From: Lycorma delicatula
Taxonomy: Eukaryota; Arthropoda; Insecta; Hemiptera; Fulgoridae
NCBI RefSeq assembly: GCF_047948215.1
Contig: NC_134461.1
Span: 85,866,245 to 85,930,244, forward strand
Direction of reading: 5' to 3'
DNA: 64,000 nucleotides
Part shown: positions 1 through 10,429 of the stretch, in pieces
Layout of the letters: every line of letters begins with the position of its first letter
Position numbering within the stretch: the stretch's first letter is position 1
Position numbers and translations under genes: made by a program
Notes under the pieces: model-generated
What the model saw: only the letters and a program-made list of their open reading frames with translations
The model's database searches: none
What the model was told of the DNA's origin: nothing

Positions 1-50
1 ATTCAATCCAATACACTAAAAGTGACTCGTTGACATACAGATTGGCAAAT

Positions 51-161
51 TTATCTGTAGAGTTGGCCAAATGAAGGAACTAAAATCTTCCATTGAAGAC
101 TTTCAGTTTTGTTCAAAAAAATAATAATAATGGTGTCTCTCCCATTTAACTCTACAGATAA
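51..161. repeat. Short inverted repeat with 14-bp arms
   Basis: TTATCTGTAGAGTT at 51-64 is exactly reverse-complemented at 148-161, with an 83-bp spacer. The second arm is followed by a related CGATCTGTAGCTCGG segment. It may be the edge of a degraded fold-back element. No coding potential was seen. Confidence 0.5.
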
Positions 162-841
162 GTTGGTCGATCTGTAGCTCGGAGGAACTTCATCCAAGGT
201 CTGTAACGTTTCACGTTAAACCAACGGCCATGACACAGTCCCACCCGTTTTTTAACTTTAAGGGGGCTCTAACTGTGACAAAATTTTATTTAAAAAAATG
301 TTTCCGAAAAAAATAAATTGACTTTTCCATAATACCGGTTTGCTCGGTTGAACCCTGAAATCAAAATCTTTGATCGTTAAATTGAATCTCGATTTACTGC
401 TAAAAAAATACAGTATTAAAATCATTTTTCAAACTGAAAAAAACATTCGTTTAGTTGTGTTGATGCCTATTTAAAAAATAAAAAAATAATAAGAGATGTT
501 TGATTTACATATTGATACTTAAAATATAAAATTTCATTTAATATTTAATTTCATTTAATGATATCGGTATTCTTTATAAGCTTAATCTATAATCTAAATC
601 TGATATAGATAATACATTTTAAATATTAGAAAGAGCAATTGTAAAGATATTGAAATAACAAACAACTCGATTTTTGTTACTTCTTATATTTGTATAAGAA
701 GATTATGGACAATCGAACCTACCAACACATGAGGACATTGAGGATGCGTTGAGGATCATGGTCGCCTTCGATCTAGAAAGCCACCTATCAAAACAGCAAT
801 TGCTGCCACAAAGGATTTAACCTAACTGACGTCTGGCGTCA
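162..841. other. AT-rich stretch without recognised features
   Basis: AT-rich sequence with homopolymer runs and no ORF of note. From about 700 the base composition becomes more balanced and probably belongs to the decayed LINE that becomes readable at 842, but I could not align this part to a protein. Confidence 0.4.
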
Positions 842-1190
842 AGAATGAACCACAAAGCAGAATAACCAAATCCCATGTATTACTCAAAAGCCGCCGGGTT
901 TTTCATTTGCCACGTAAGACATGGGCATCGCTAAACAGAATACGAACTCAGCATGGTAGGTGCGCCTATTTCCTGTATAAATGGAGTAAAACACAGACGC
1001 CCCTTTGCGAGTGTGGTGAAAGTCAAACTGTTAAACACATCACAGACAGCTTATGAAGGGACTCCTGAATATTTCCTGATGGCGACACCAGAATCAGTAG
1101 CTTATATTAATTTGTTGATGTTTGTTTGTAATTTTTGACTTTAATTAGTGTTTTGTCTTGGTGCCATACGCTAAATAAATATTTGTAACC
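842..1190 (+). pseudogene. Jockey-type LINE reverse transcriptase, C-terminal remnant
   Basis: Reading across two frames gives the conserved tail of insect jockey-type pol proteins: an FHLPRKTWASLNRIRTQHGR segment, then a CECG...HI zinc-binding-like motif at about 1005-1045, then FLMATPESVAYINLL at 1072-1115. This region follows the reverse transcriptase domain in jockey-group LINEs. The frame changes between the zinc motif and the last part, and a final cysteine is not in frame, so it cannot be functional. After the coding end, AATAAA at 1174-1179 could be the element's polyadenylation signal. The 5' part of the element is missing, as is usual for LINE copies. Family assignment comes from motif memory, not from a search. 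Confidence 0.72.
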
Positions 1191-1536
1191 TAAAGTGATA
1201 CAAATCTAACGTTACATAACTGAAGTGAATTAAACTAAAAATAGAGTAGAATATAATTTCAGCTGCGATAAGAAATTTTAATCCAAAATTTAGTATTTTT
1301 AAAATACTAAATATTTATATTTTTGAAAATTATATCTGAAAAAGAAACTTAATCGGAAGTAAATCAGTTCGATGTTATTAAACATCTCTAAACAAGCATG
1401 ATTCTTTATCTGGTTTATCTCTGATTTCTTTTATTTTTTGGTAAATTTTTGTAAGTCACAAACACAAGTTAAAGCTACAATTAAAAACTAAACAATAACA
1501 GGAAAACTTCATAAATAACTTAACATAACATCAATC
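1191..1536. other. AT-rich stretch, nothing recognised
   Basis: No ORF, repeat or structured site could be supported here beyond short A/T runs. Confidence 0.4.
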
Positions 1537-1622
1537 CTGATCTTTGTGGCGGACTGGTAGCGTCTCTACATTTCATCCAGAGGTTCTGGGTTCAAGTCTC
1601 AAACTATAAAAAAACATTTTCA
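1537..1622 (+). mobile_element. SINE type A, degraded tRNA-like head
   Basis: The segment TTTGTGGCGGACTGGTAGCG resembles an RNA polymerase III A box, and GGGTTCAAGTC downstream resembles a B box. The order and spacing match the SINE A heads at 30.7 and 50.5 kb, but the 3' domain of those copies is absent. It is an old, truncated copy, not a tRNA gene: the acceptor and anticodon stems do not close. Confidence 0.6.
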
Positions 1623-2213
1623 TAATCATTCAAGCTGCTGTTGAGAGCTAATCAGAATAAAATGGAATATAGAATATTTATTTGCTGTTGAGTTTTCTCT
1701 TATTCAATTATAAACATTCATCATATTTGTTCACTGTTCCGAGGACAAGTTTATAATTATTTAGTTCTTTTAATCAGATGTAGGTTACATAAAGATATTT
1801 AAAAAAAATTAAAATCATACTAACTGATGATAACGGGAAATTTCAGATAATCAGGGTGACATTGTAAATATAATAAATTTAACAGCGACCTAAGCTCATT
1901 TGTTTTTATATAATTGCTATTATTATTCCAAAAATTACATACAACGAATCAAGAACTGTGTTACCTTCTTGTTTTCTGTGACATATTGCAGACAATCTTA
2001 TAAAGGTCAGCAGGTAGCCTAAATATTTTAATACCTGAATATCCATCTTTTTTATATTTATAGTTTTTTGTTTAATTTCATTCCGTGTTTGTAAAGGTCA
2101 TCCATCATATATTTATTAGAACTGTACAGAGATAACAGACATAAAAAAATAATTACAATCTAGAAATGATTTCATATCATTTATGAATTATGTATTTTCG
2201 TTGATTGTTGGTA

Positions 2214-2221
<8 letters not shown>

Positions 2222-2244
<23 letters not shown>

Positions 2245-2248
2245 TATA
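2222..2248. repeat. (TA)n microsatellite
   Basis: Uninterrupted TA dinucleotides of about 27 bp. The short open frame that runs through it is an artefact of the repeat. Confidence 0.9.
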
Positions 2249-2535
2249 AGTAATCACTCTCTACATTTCCTCTTTTCTTTGGAATTATTTATAAATCTCC
2301 ATCTTCTTCCACTAAATTTTATTGAAAAAATCTCTTTTGTAAAACTACAAATGAACTTCCATTATTTCTTTAAAAAAATAAAAGCAGTTTTTAATCCTTT
2401 CAATTGAACAGTCGTGAGGTTGGATTCCTGAAAATAGTTTTAAACTGTTTAAAAGTTTTTATGATTTTGACTAATCGATTTGAATTTAATTTATATAATA
2501 ATTATTAATTATTATTATATTAATTTCATTATTAT

Positions 2536-2603
2536 ATATGGTCTCTCAACCAGGACGGTTTTGGGTTCGAGTCCCGGTCAGGTATTTTTCACATGCTATA
2601 AAG
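2536..2603 (+). mobile_element. SINE type A, internal fragment
   Basis: Contains GGGTTCGAGTCCCGGTCAGG, the B box and following stem of the SINE A head, then TTTTTCACATGCTATAAA, the start of the SINE A body. Both ends are missing. Confidence 0.65.
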
Positions 2604-3810
2604 TTCATTATTATCTACCATCATAGTAACTATAATCAGGTATCAACCTATTATTAGCATATAAATTAATAAATTATATTCTTTTTTTCTAAATTAATTT
2701 TTCATTAAACATAAATATTATATTTTAGCCTAATACAGATTACACAAGGGAAATTTTTTTGAATATTAATAAATTTTTATTGGTTTAACCAACTCCAATT
2801 ATTTTATAAATTAGAAAATAACAGATGCAAAATGAGTAAATAAGTAAGCTTGTCACGGTAAAAATAATGTTTACATTTTATCGCTCTGAAAAAATTAAAC
2901 TTCAAACTTTTTTTAATGCCTAGAAAGTTCAGCGAAATCGCTGCTAGCTATTTTTATTTATTACTTTTTATTATCCTTTGTTTTGATCATAAAATAGGAA
3001 TTTTCAGTTCCGCATTTTTTAATTATTGGTCAGCCAAGTGAGAGTGAGGCACCAAACGCGCATGCGTAAAGGGAAGGTGTGTAATAAAACGTACATGACT
3101 ATCTCCTACTACTGATGTCTTGTTTGTATATATGTCTGTGTATTGTGTCTATGACCTTGAGTCACATAAGAGAGAGAGACTGATGAACAGATATCGGTTA
3201 ATTCTTATTCCCATTTATCTTTTAATTCTCCTTCGATACGACAATTCTGCATTCAGAGTTTCTCTTAGTTGGCCGATCATATAATTTGGCTATAAATATC
3301 GACGTTCCATATTTTCTATTGTTAGTTTTAGAATGAAGAGTGAATCGAAAATATCAAGAATAATTAAAATACTAATTAAAATTTTCTGGTTACATTAAAT
3401 CTTTAAAATACTACACAAATAAACTTACTTATATGGTGTGTTAAGTAGGCAGTTATCCCGGGGTACTGTGAATTTCAGTTCAAATATTTACTTGTTAATC
3501 ACTTTTAATCTGCAATCTAATTACTAGGACCAAGAAATAATTTGTAATTAGAGGTATAAACTAAGGTGATGCTTAATAATTAAAATTAGGAAGTCTTCTT
3601 ATCCTATTTTAAAAGACACTTCCACTAAGTAGATTTGAATAATTTGAATAATCCGTTTTTATTTCCCTGGAATCATAGCTATCTAGAGCCATGCTGCACG
3701 AAGGAAAGTATGGTAATCCGTCAAAACTACCCCAAAAATTACTCTATATCAAAAATACTCCAAAAAAATGGGGTATGGTTTTTTCATTTTTACTATCTAG
3801 GCCGATCGAA
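2604..3810. other. AT-rich stretch with one possible regulatory patch
   Basis: Mostly AT-rich and featureless, apart from the GC-richer patch at about 3050-3300 described separately. No coding sequence was supported. Confidence 0.4.
3058..3300. promoter_or_regulatory. Possible regulatory patch (NRF-1-like, nuclear receptor-like, TATA-like motifs)
   Basis: GCGCATGCG at 3058-3066 fits an NRF-1-type palindrome. TGACCTTGA at 3152-3160 is the complement of the TCAAGGTCA monomer site bound by FTZ-F1/SF-1-class receptors. TATAAATA starts at 3291. The patch is less AT-rich than its surroundings. No downstream exon could be recognised, so a promoter role is only a guess; such short motifs also occur by chance in a window of this size. 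Confidence 0.15.
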
Positions 3811-4330
3811 GTTTAAAAACATACATTTTTGGGGGATTTTTAATAACTGTTATAAAATATTAAAATTTTTAACATTATTAAAAGTTTAAATAATTAACTT
3901 TTATTCATAATATTAAAATAAAATTTCATCATAATTCACCCCCACCTCCAAAAAGAGAAATCTTAAGTAAATTTTATTTGGTTGTACATTTTTAGTAACT
4001 TTTTTTTAGTTTCTTCCATTTAACATAGAAAAGGTATAAAAAATTTCTTAGAAGGTGATTTTGGAAATAGGTGCAGATAAAATGTTTAAAAATATCGATT
4101 TTTTGAATTTGTAATTTTTTTTTATTTATTTAAATATATAATAATAATTTTACAATAAAACTTCATCAATTACTCTTCACCCCAAAAAAGGAATCTTAGG
4201 TAACTTTATACAAATACAATTACTTTTTCCACTATACAAGAATAAATAACAAATGTAAGGAAAGTATTAAAACTTTTTTGACAGCTTTTTTTGTATTCTA
4301 GGAATTTTTTGTGACGTTTAAAAAATTTAG
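3811..4330 (+). repeat. Diverged tandem repeat, about three units of 230-275 bp
   Basis: The phrase GTTTAAAAA followed by a T-rich run recurs at 3811, 4084 and 4316. A TTTCATC...CACCCC...GAAATCTTA block at about 3925-3965 recurs as CTTCATC...CACCCC...GAATCTTA at about 4160-4200. The units are non-coding and strongly diverged. They may be internal repeats of one old transposon. Confidence 0.5.
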
Positions 4331-5657
4331 TTTTTTTTAACTTCTTAAGTATATCGTTCTCATTATGTGACTTGTCTACATTTTATTTATATTAATAAAA
4401 TTAAAGGCCAGCTCCTTTCACTTTAGCAGCATTATAATGATCGATTGAATATATAAAAAAATAACACATTTTTATGAGTAATAATACAGACAAAATGTTA
4501 GAGCCTTATGTCGATCAGTTATGTAGAATTGGAAATAGAAATATATCGCAAAAAAAAAAGAATAAAGTTTGACCCGGATTTGTATACGGAAGCTTCCGAA
4601 TGAATGGACATTGTCAGGCCAGACGATTCCTAGTTTGTTTTTACCATTACTTATGTTGACAGTTAACAATTATTATTTACTAATAATTATCAAGGATAGA
4701 AAATCTAATTACAATATAATTAATTGGATATACCTGACAAGAATATTAAAGAAAATAACCTTCAACGGAATATTTCAGAGCAATTAATAATTTACCTTAA
4801 GAAGGATTTAAGATAATTTATACTGGATTTTTTAACATTTCTCCTCTAAACATTAATTAGCAATTTCAATTTATAGCCTAGATCTATAAAGTAGTACATC
4901 TATAAATTTGTTCAATAGAATGTTTTACCGGTATAAATAATGTAATTAACATTTTGTAATAATAGACAATTAAAACGAATAGTTATAGAGCAGCAAAAAA
5001 TACTCTTATGTATTTAATAGACACTGAAAAGTAGCTGATCATTAACATAATCTATTCATTGTTTTTATTTGTCCTCGATCTTCTTCAACCAGTCATTTGT
5101 TGTTACGTAAACACATACACAAGCAACTACACACATAAATAGTGATGATATCGTTATAAATTAAATGTCACTAGTTTATTACAAGGCAATCGACTAATTT
5201 ATATTATCCGGGCTCACTGTTATGTTAAATTATATTTTCGTACAAGTAGTGTACAAATAGAAGCGATATAAAAGCTGAATATTGACAATAACATATGGTA
5301 AATTTCAATGTTATTCTACAGCTAATGTCCGATTTTTATTTTATTTTTTTTATATTTCACTACAGAGGTTATATCATAATTTAATATGCCTAATTACAAA
5401 GATATTTTTTTAATCGATGATAAGTATGGTCAAATGAAAAGATACTAACGCTACAATCCGGCTGTACAAGATTTTATATAAAGTTAATATAAGACATATT
5501 GACTGATAGTGATTTAAATACAATTAAAGCCGGATTTTTATGTTAGCAAGAAAAAAAATACATCTTTTTCGTAAATTTTTAGAGTTACTTTTTTATTATT
5601 ATACTACGATTTTTATGTAAGAAATATAATTGCAAGTATTGATTATTCCGGACTCAT
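4331..5657. other. AT-rich stretch, nothing recognised
   Basis: No coding or repeat structure could be supported. Short open frames near 4472-4787 overlap on opposite strands and show no protein-like composition. Confidence 0.4.
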
Positions 5658-6214
5658 CATATGATCAGAAATCATGTGATATAAATGATCATGATCATAT
5701 GATAGAAATAGCTTTGAGAAATTTTTTTTAAAATTCGGTGAAAAAGGAAAACCGGCAAAAAAGTTTTACATAATATTAACCATTTTAAGCGACCAATCGT
5801 ATGTTTTAATACAGCCTAGAACACGTGGACTATTTTTTATTACGTGGTCTAGAACATGTGACCAAGATTAGCAAAGTATAGTTGATCCATGGGGTAGTAT
5901 TCTTGTATATTTAAATGGAAATTAATGTACACTATATTTATTGTTGCTGACAATATCACGTGGCTGAGAACATGTGATTAAAATTGCAGCGTTTAACTGA
6001 TCCATGGAGTTCCATACGTTGTGTACTTAAATAGAAGACTACGTACACTACACTTTTGAACTAAGTCAAATGTAGAAGACTGCATTTGTTACTAAATATT
6101 TTATACGGGAAATTAATTTCTTTACATTTAATCGGATCGATAGAATGAAACTGTTTTTTCTTCTGGTTGATGTCAATGAATATTCATCGAATAATAACAG
6201 GGTAGTGTCACGTG
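5658..6214. promoter_or_regulatory. E-box-rich patch containing a diverged direct duplication
   Basis: CANNTG hexamers of the CATATG, CATGTG and CACGTG types occur at 5658, 5673, 5696, 5822, 5855, 5957, 5971 and 6209. Part of the density comes from a diverged direct duplication: 5840-5940 and 5956-6058 align with conserved ACGTGG, GAACATGTGA, TGATCCATGG and GTACACTA blocks, at a period of about 116 bp. bHLH factors bind such sites, but no gene is visible nearby. Confidence 0.3.
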
Positions 6215-6741
6215 ATGATGAACAAATAACAATGATGTATATTCATTAATTTTCTATCTAGAAACCCGATTGGTTTACGTAAGTTACGAATTAAAATCCG
6301 GTTCAAGTTTCATCGATAGTAGTCGTATTTGCTTCGTCATGATTCTTACCGGTTCTTCAGTCTTTTTCGCAACACTACGCCTTTAAACACTTAATATCTA
6401 CAACTTATTCGCAAAGCAATCTCATGTTTATTGTATGGTGTATAAGTAAATGATCTATGAATAACAAAAATTATAAATATAACAACTCATCGTCATGTCA
6501 GTATGAAGGTCTCAATTGAAAATTGGTAACAATTAGAATAATTAATGATATGAATATCATATGTGAAGTAAGAATAATTAATGATATGTAAAGTAAATAA
6601 TTACAATTATAATACATCAATGTTCCTGAGGATGGATTACTAATCCGAAAGCGCTCGAACATTACTATTAAAGATTGCTGGTAAGTGGAAACTATTATAT
6701 AAATTATATATCAATACCAACGGTCCATGATTAATAAAATT
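6215..6741. other. AT-rich stretch, nothing recognised
   Basis: Contains a short repeated phrase, AATAATTAATGATATG, at about 6537 and 6571. No genes. Confidence 0.4.
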
Positions 6742-6751
6742 AAATATATAT

Positions 6752-7260
6752 GGAACGGAACGCAAGAATGGCGGGAGTTTCAATATTTCTCCCTACACAT
6801 CGCAAAGCCTGGACAATGTCCCTTGCTGCTGTATCATTTAATAATCGGCCGTGTTTCATGGGTTTATTTAGTGGCGGTTATAAGTTTTAAATTTTATTTA
6901 TGGACGGATTTGGTGATTTGCGTTCCGATCCGTGTAGACCAGCGTGTAAGTTGTTTACCGGGTCTGACCGTGGGAAATTAAGCTTTTGAGCCTTGTACTC
7001 CCGGCGTGATTCCCCTTTAGTCCGTTCGTTGAAGTCATTTCGGTACTAGGACCTTATGGGCTAGCAGGAATACACCAAAACAGGGCCCTAGATATGTAGA
7101 GGGAGCAATACGCTCCCTTTTCCGGAGGGAGTTGCATGTGCTGACTGAGTTAAATTGTAAGTTTTTTAGGATGATGGTAAAAGGATTGCAGATCTTCATC
7201 TTCTTTTGGGGCTGCCCTTTTCACGCTGTTACTCTGCTGGGCTCTTCTGCCTGACTCCAG
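6752..7260 (+). mobile_element. Solitary LINE 5' region, copy 1
   Basis: This GC-rich block begins GGAACGGAACGCAAGAATGG and aligns along its length with 51081-51590 (same strand) and 57161-57745 (opposite strand). Shared landmarks are the TGTCCCTTGCTGCTG phrase, TCCCGGCGTGATTCCCC, CTAGCAGGAATAC, and a hairpin-forming GGGAGCAATACGCTCCC followed by CCGGAGGGAG. In the 51-kb copy the same block is followed by the start of a gag-like frame, so it is probably a LINE 5' untranslated region. Copy 1 has neither gag nor pol. AAATATATAT occurs on both sides (6742-6751 and 7261-7270) and could be a target-site duplication, but it is low in complexity. Confidence 0.6.
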
Positions 7261-9647
7261 AAATATATATATCACTTAAGTTACATGAAAAAACTTACTA
7301 GATGACCAGAAGAATGTCTGTTGTAAAATACCTTTTATATTAGTCTATTTCGTAAAGCCTAAAGCTTAAACACTGTAAAAATAATAGTTATATCTAATTT
7401 GAACAACTCTTCCTTTTTTCTGAAGTCGTTTAAAACTTTTTATTTTACTAATATTTTTAATAAAAATCATAATCCATCATTATAAAAACTATAGATTTCT
7501 ATATAGTAAAAAAAATTTATAACGTACAGGGTATTTAATCTCACATTTATAATCTTTGTCGACTATCTCACATCACATTTGTGAAGAATTTGAGGTCAAC
7601 AATTATTATTGATGTGGCATTAAAAAAATAATAATTAATACTTTATGTAATAATAATTTATAATTAAAATAATATAATATTTATTAGGTTTACGGTTAAA
7701 CATAATTGGTATTTATTGTATAATAACAGCCTAAAACGGTGAAGGGGATTGTATATAATTCGTAAGAACATTATAGATGTGTGTGTGCGATATACTTGTG
7801 CAATATGAAATCTAATTTATTTTAATGCTATTCCTAGAAGATATGGTATACATTTTTATATTTTATTAATAGTATAATAATGATCTGAGTGTAGAGTAAT
7901 GCTATAATATATAAATATTTAACGAATATTTCTTAACATTTTTACTAGCCGGTATTATGTAATAGGCCTACTATCAAAAAAACATATATATATTTTTAGC
8001 TTGTAACATTCATTAAAATCCTTATATTCTATTGTAATAAAGAGTGAGGGTTTAAACTCTAAGAGTATATAGTTTTCGTGTAAATTAGATGAATGAACAT
8101 TACGGATTTCTGTTATAGAAAATATAACAATCTAACTTTCTATGATAATATCGTTATTAGAATTTATACATAATTGATTATATAGGTGTATATACGAGTT
8201 CAACACAATAACCTATTAGAATCAAAACTCCGTGACTAATATACCTATAATAATTACTATATTAAATAGTTCTAAACAAATTATGTAATATTGATATTTA
8301 GATGGCAGAATGTTTGTTTGTACGTTATATGTAAAGGATTCGTTTAAAATTTAAGAACCTCTAAACCAATCTGAATTATTCTTTTATTATGTAATATTTT
8401 AACTGAATTTTAATGATGATTTTTAGGAATACATTTAAATAAATAACTCCATTTATTAATAGAATAGTAAAATATAAACAGAAAATAGTAAGATTTTGAG
8501 TCTACTAGATTATGTTCTGTAATAAATAGCTAAACGTTTCCTAGAAATTAAATGAATTTAAAAAGTAGATTGAATTTTATTCTAATATAATTATTAGAAT
8601 TGGGTAAAACATTTTCGTGATATCAGAGAATTAATAGAAAATTATATTGTTTCAAAATTTTTATAGGTAGACGAAACCGTAATTTCTCAACGGTTAATAC
8701 AAAATCAACCTAATATAAAATTACATAGACTATAATTTATTATAAAAGTTAATTTTTAACAAGGTAAATTTTCAAGTATTACGTTACATAAAAATGTTTA
8801 AGTACTTCGAAAACTGTTCTAAATTTTCATTATTTTCGTAGATTCGTGTACGATTCTATGCTTTTCATTTTCGTGTTACCTTTATTTTTTATTCAAACTG
8901 AAGTACAACTCCATTATTTCAATTTGACCTTATTTTTGCTCATCTATTACATACGAGTATATAAAATACCTAGTAGTTTCTATGAGTCTGTTACTAATTT
9001 ACATAAAAACTTCTCAACCTATTGATCTGAAATTTTTAATGGACATAATTTTTATAACTGGAAAGAGCACTGGAATATTGCCGTTACGAAATATTTCACC
9101 GTTTCAAGATGGTTTTAATGACTTTCGATAACAATCGGATTATGTTCCTTGCGATATTCAACTTTATTATAGTAAAATTTAAAATTAAAAGCATTTAAAA
9201 TTAAATTTTCTACAAAACAAGTTTTTTGTATGATTCGATATCTATTTCGTTTATCTAGAAAAGCAGCTTTAAATGTGCGACGTTGTACTGCGTAATCCTT
9301 TAGACTTGTACTTCACTTTCAAGCGCCTCCAGTTTCCACTTAAATCTGTTTTTTCGATGATAATAAATAAGTCACAAAGTCAAACACTGTAGGTAGCTGA
9401 TCTCCACTTGGAGATTCAATGTTTCTCTCATAGCTTGCTCCACAGTCTTCTGTGGGAACAATCTGTATGTATACACTCCAGAGAAAAAATCTGTAAATAT
9501 GTTTACAAATCCGTCCTTTAGATTATGTTGTTTGTAAACTGTTCCAGAAAAACACAAAAATTTAGCTTTTTTGTGTTTATTTCTAGAACAAAATAAAAAA
9601 AAAAAGAGAAATGGACTACGTATGACCACGTGGCATCACCACCTCGC
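7261..9647. other. AT-rich stretch, nothing recognised
   Basis: About 2.4 kb with no supportable gene, SINE or strong inverted repeat. Text around 9000-9130 resembles generic transposon-flank sequence but could not be assigned. Confidence 0.4.
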
Positions 9648-9720
9648 AGAGTTTCTCGGGTAATGCTAACAACCATGCAAAATACGTTTTTACCCGTATG
9701 AAAGTCGGGTAACCAACTAT
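9648..9720 (+). repeat. Possible transposon end related to 28.05 kb
   Basis: GAGTTTCTCGGGTAATGCTAACAA...ACGTTTTTACCCGTATGAAAGTCGGGTAAC aligns with a segment at about 28050-28120. Both end in a hairpin-like CCC...GGGT. This fits the end of a mobile element, possibly Helitron-like, but only two copies are visible. Confidence 0.3.
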
Positions 9721-10418
9721 AACTAATATTTTTAAGATGGGGTATGATTTTTATGTAATTTCTTAACTTAAAAATTACTCTTTAAGTAAAATATATATAA
9801 GTTAATTTTCACTAAAAAAAATAAATTTTGAAAAAATGGCGTTATTTATGATTGCATAGGAATTAATTTTGGTATAGCACAATATAAACATGTAAATTAA
9901 AAAATTAATTAATTTTATTAAAATTAAAAACGAACGGAAGCTTATGTTCAAACTATTAAATAGTAGTAATGCTAGACAATTGAAGTGAAATGTAGTAAGG
10001 GTTTTTCTGTTCCAAAAAATTTACGATAGACTACAAAAAAGGAAGCGAAAAAAAGGAAAACGCGAAAAAAAATTTCTTTACCTAAGATTTCAAAAAATGT
10101 TTTAAATAAATGTTAGTCATCGGGTTGAGAGTACTGAATGAGGCTGTGAATTTTTCTGCTTTTCAGTTAAATTATACTCTGGAGTACTTTAATTACTGTT
10201 GAATTTTATCCTACTGATATTGGTTTTATGGCCTAATTATAATTACTTAACTTATAGATAAATTATGATGTCCTGTTCCGGAACGTAAATTATTTTTTTT
10301 CATTCTTTTACGAAAACAGAATTGTACTCGTATTGTATACTAATATCTTTTCCCTACTTTAAGTATAAAAAAACCATTATAAATCGGTTAAAAAATTTAT
10401 TTCTATAATAAATAGTTT
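9721..10418. other. AT-rich stretch, nothing recognised
   Basis: Flanking DNA of the RTE insertion. No coding or repeat signal was supported. Confidence 0.4.
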
Positions 10419-10429
10419 AAATTTCAAGT

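Noticed and set aside
2183..2407. Open frame across the (TA)n tract, and similar ones at 28791 and 46561
   Set aside because: Poly Ile-Tyr translations come from TA microsatellites; nothing outside the repeat is protein-like.
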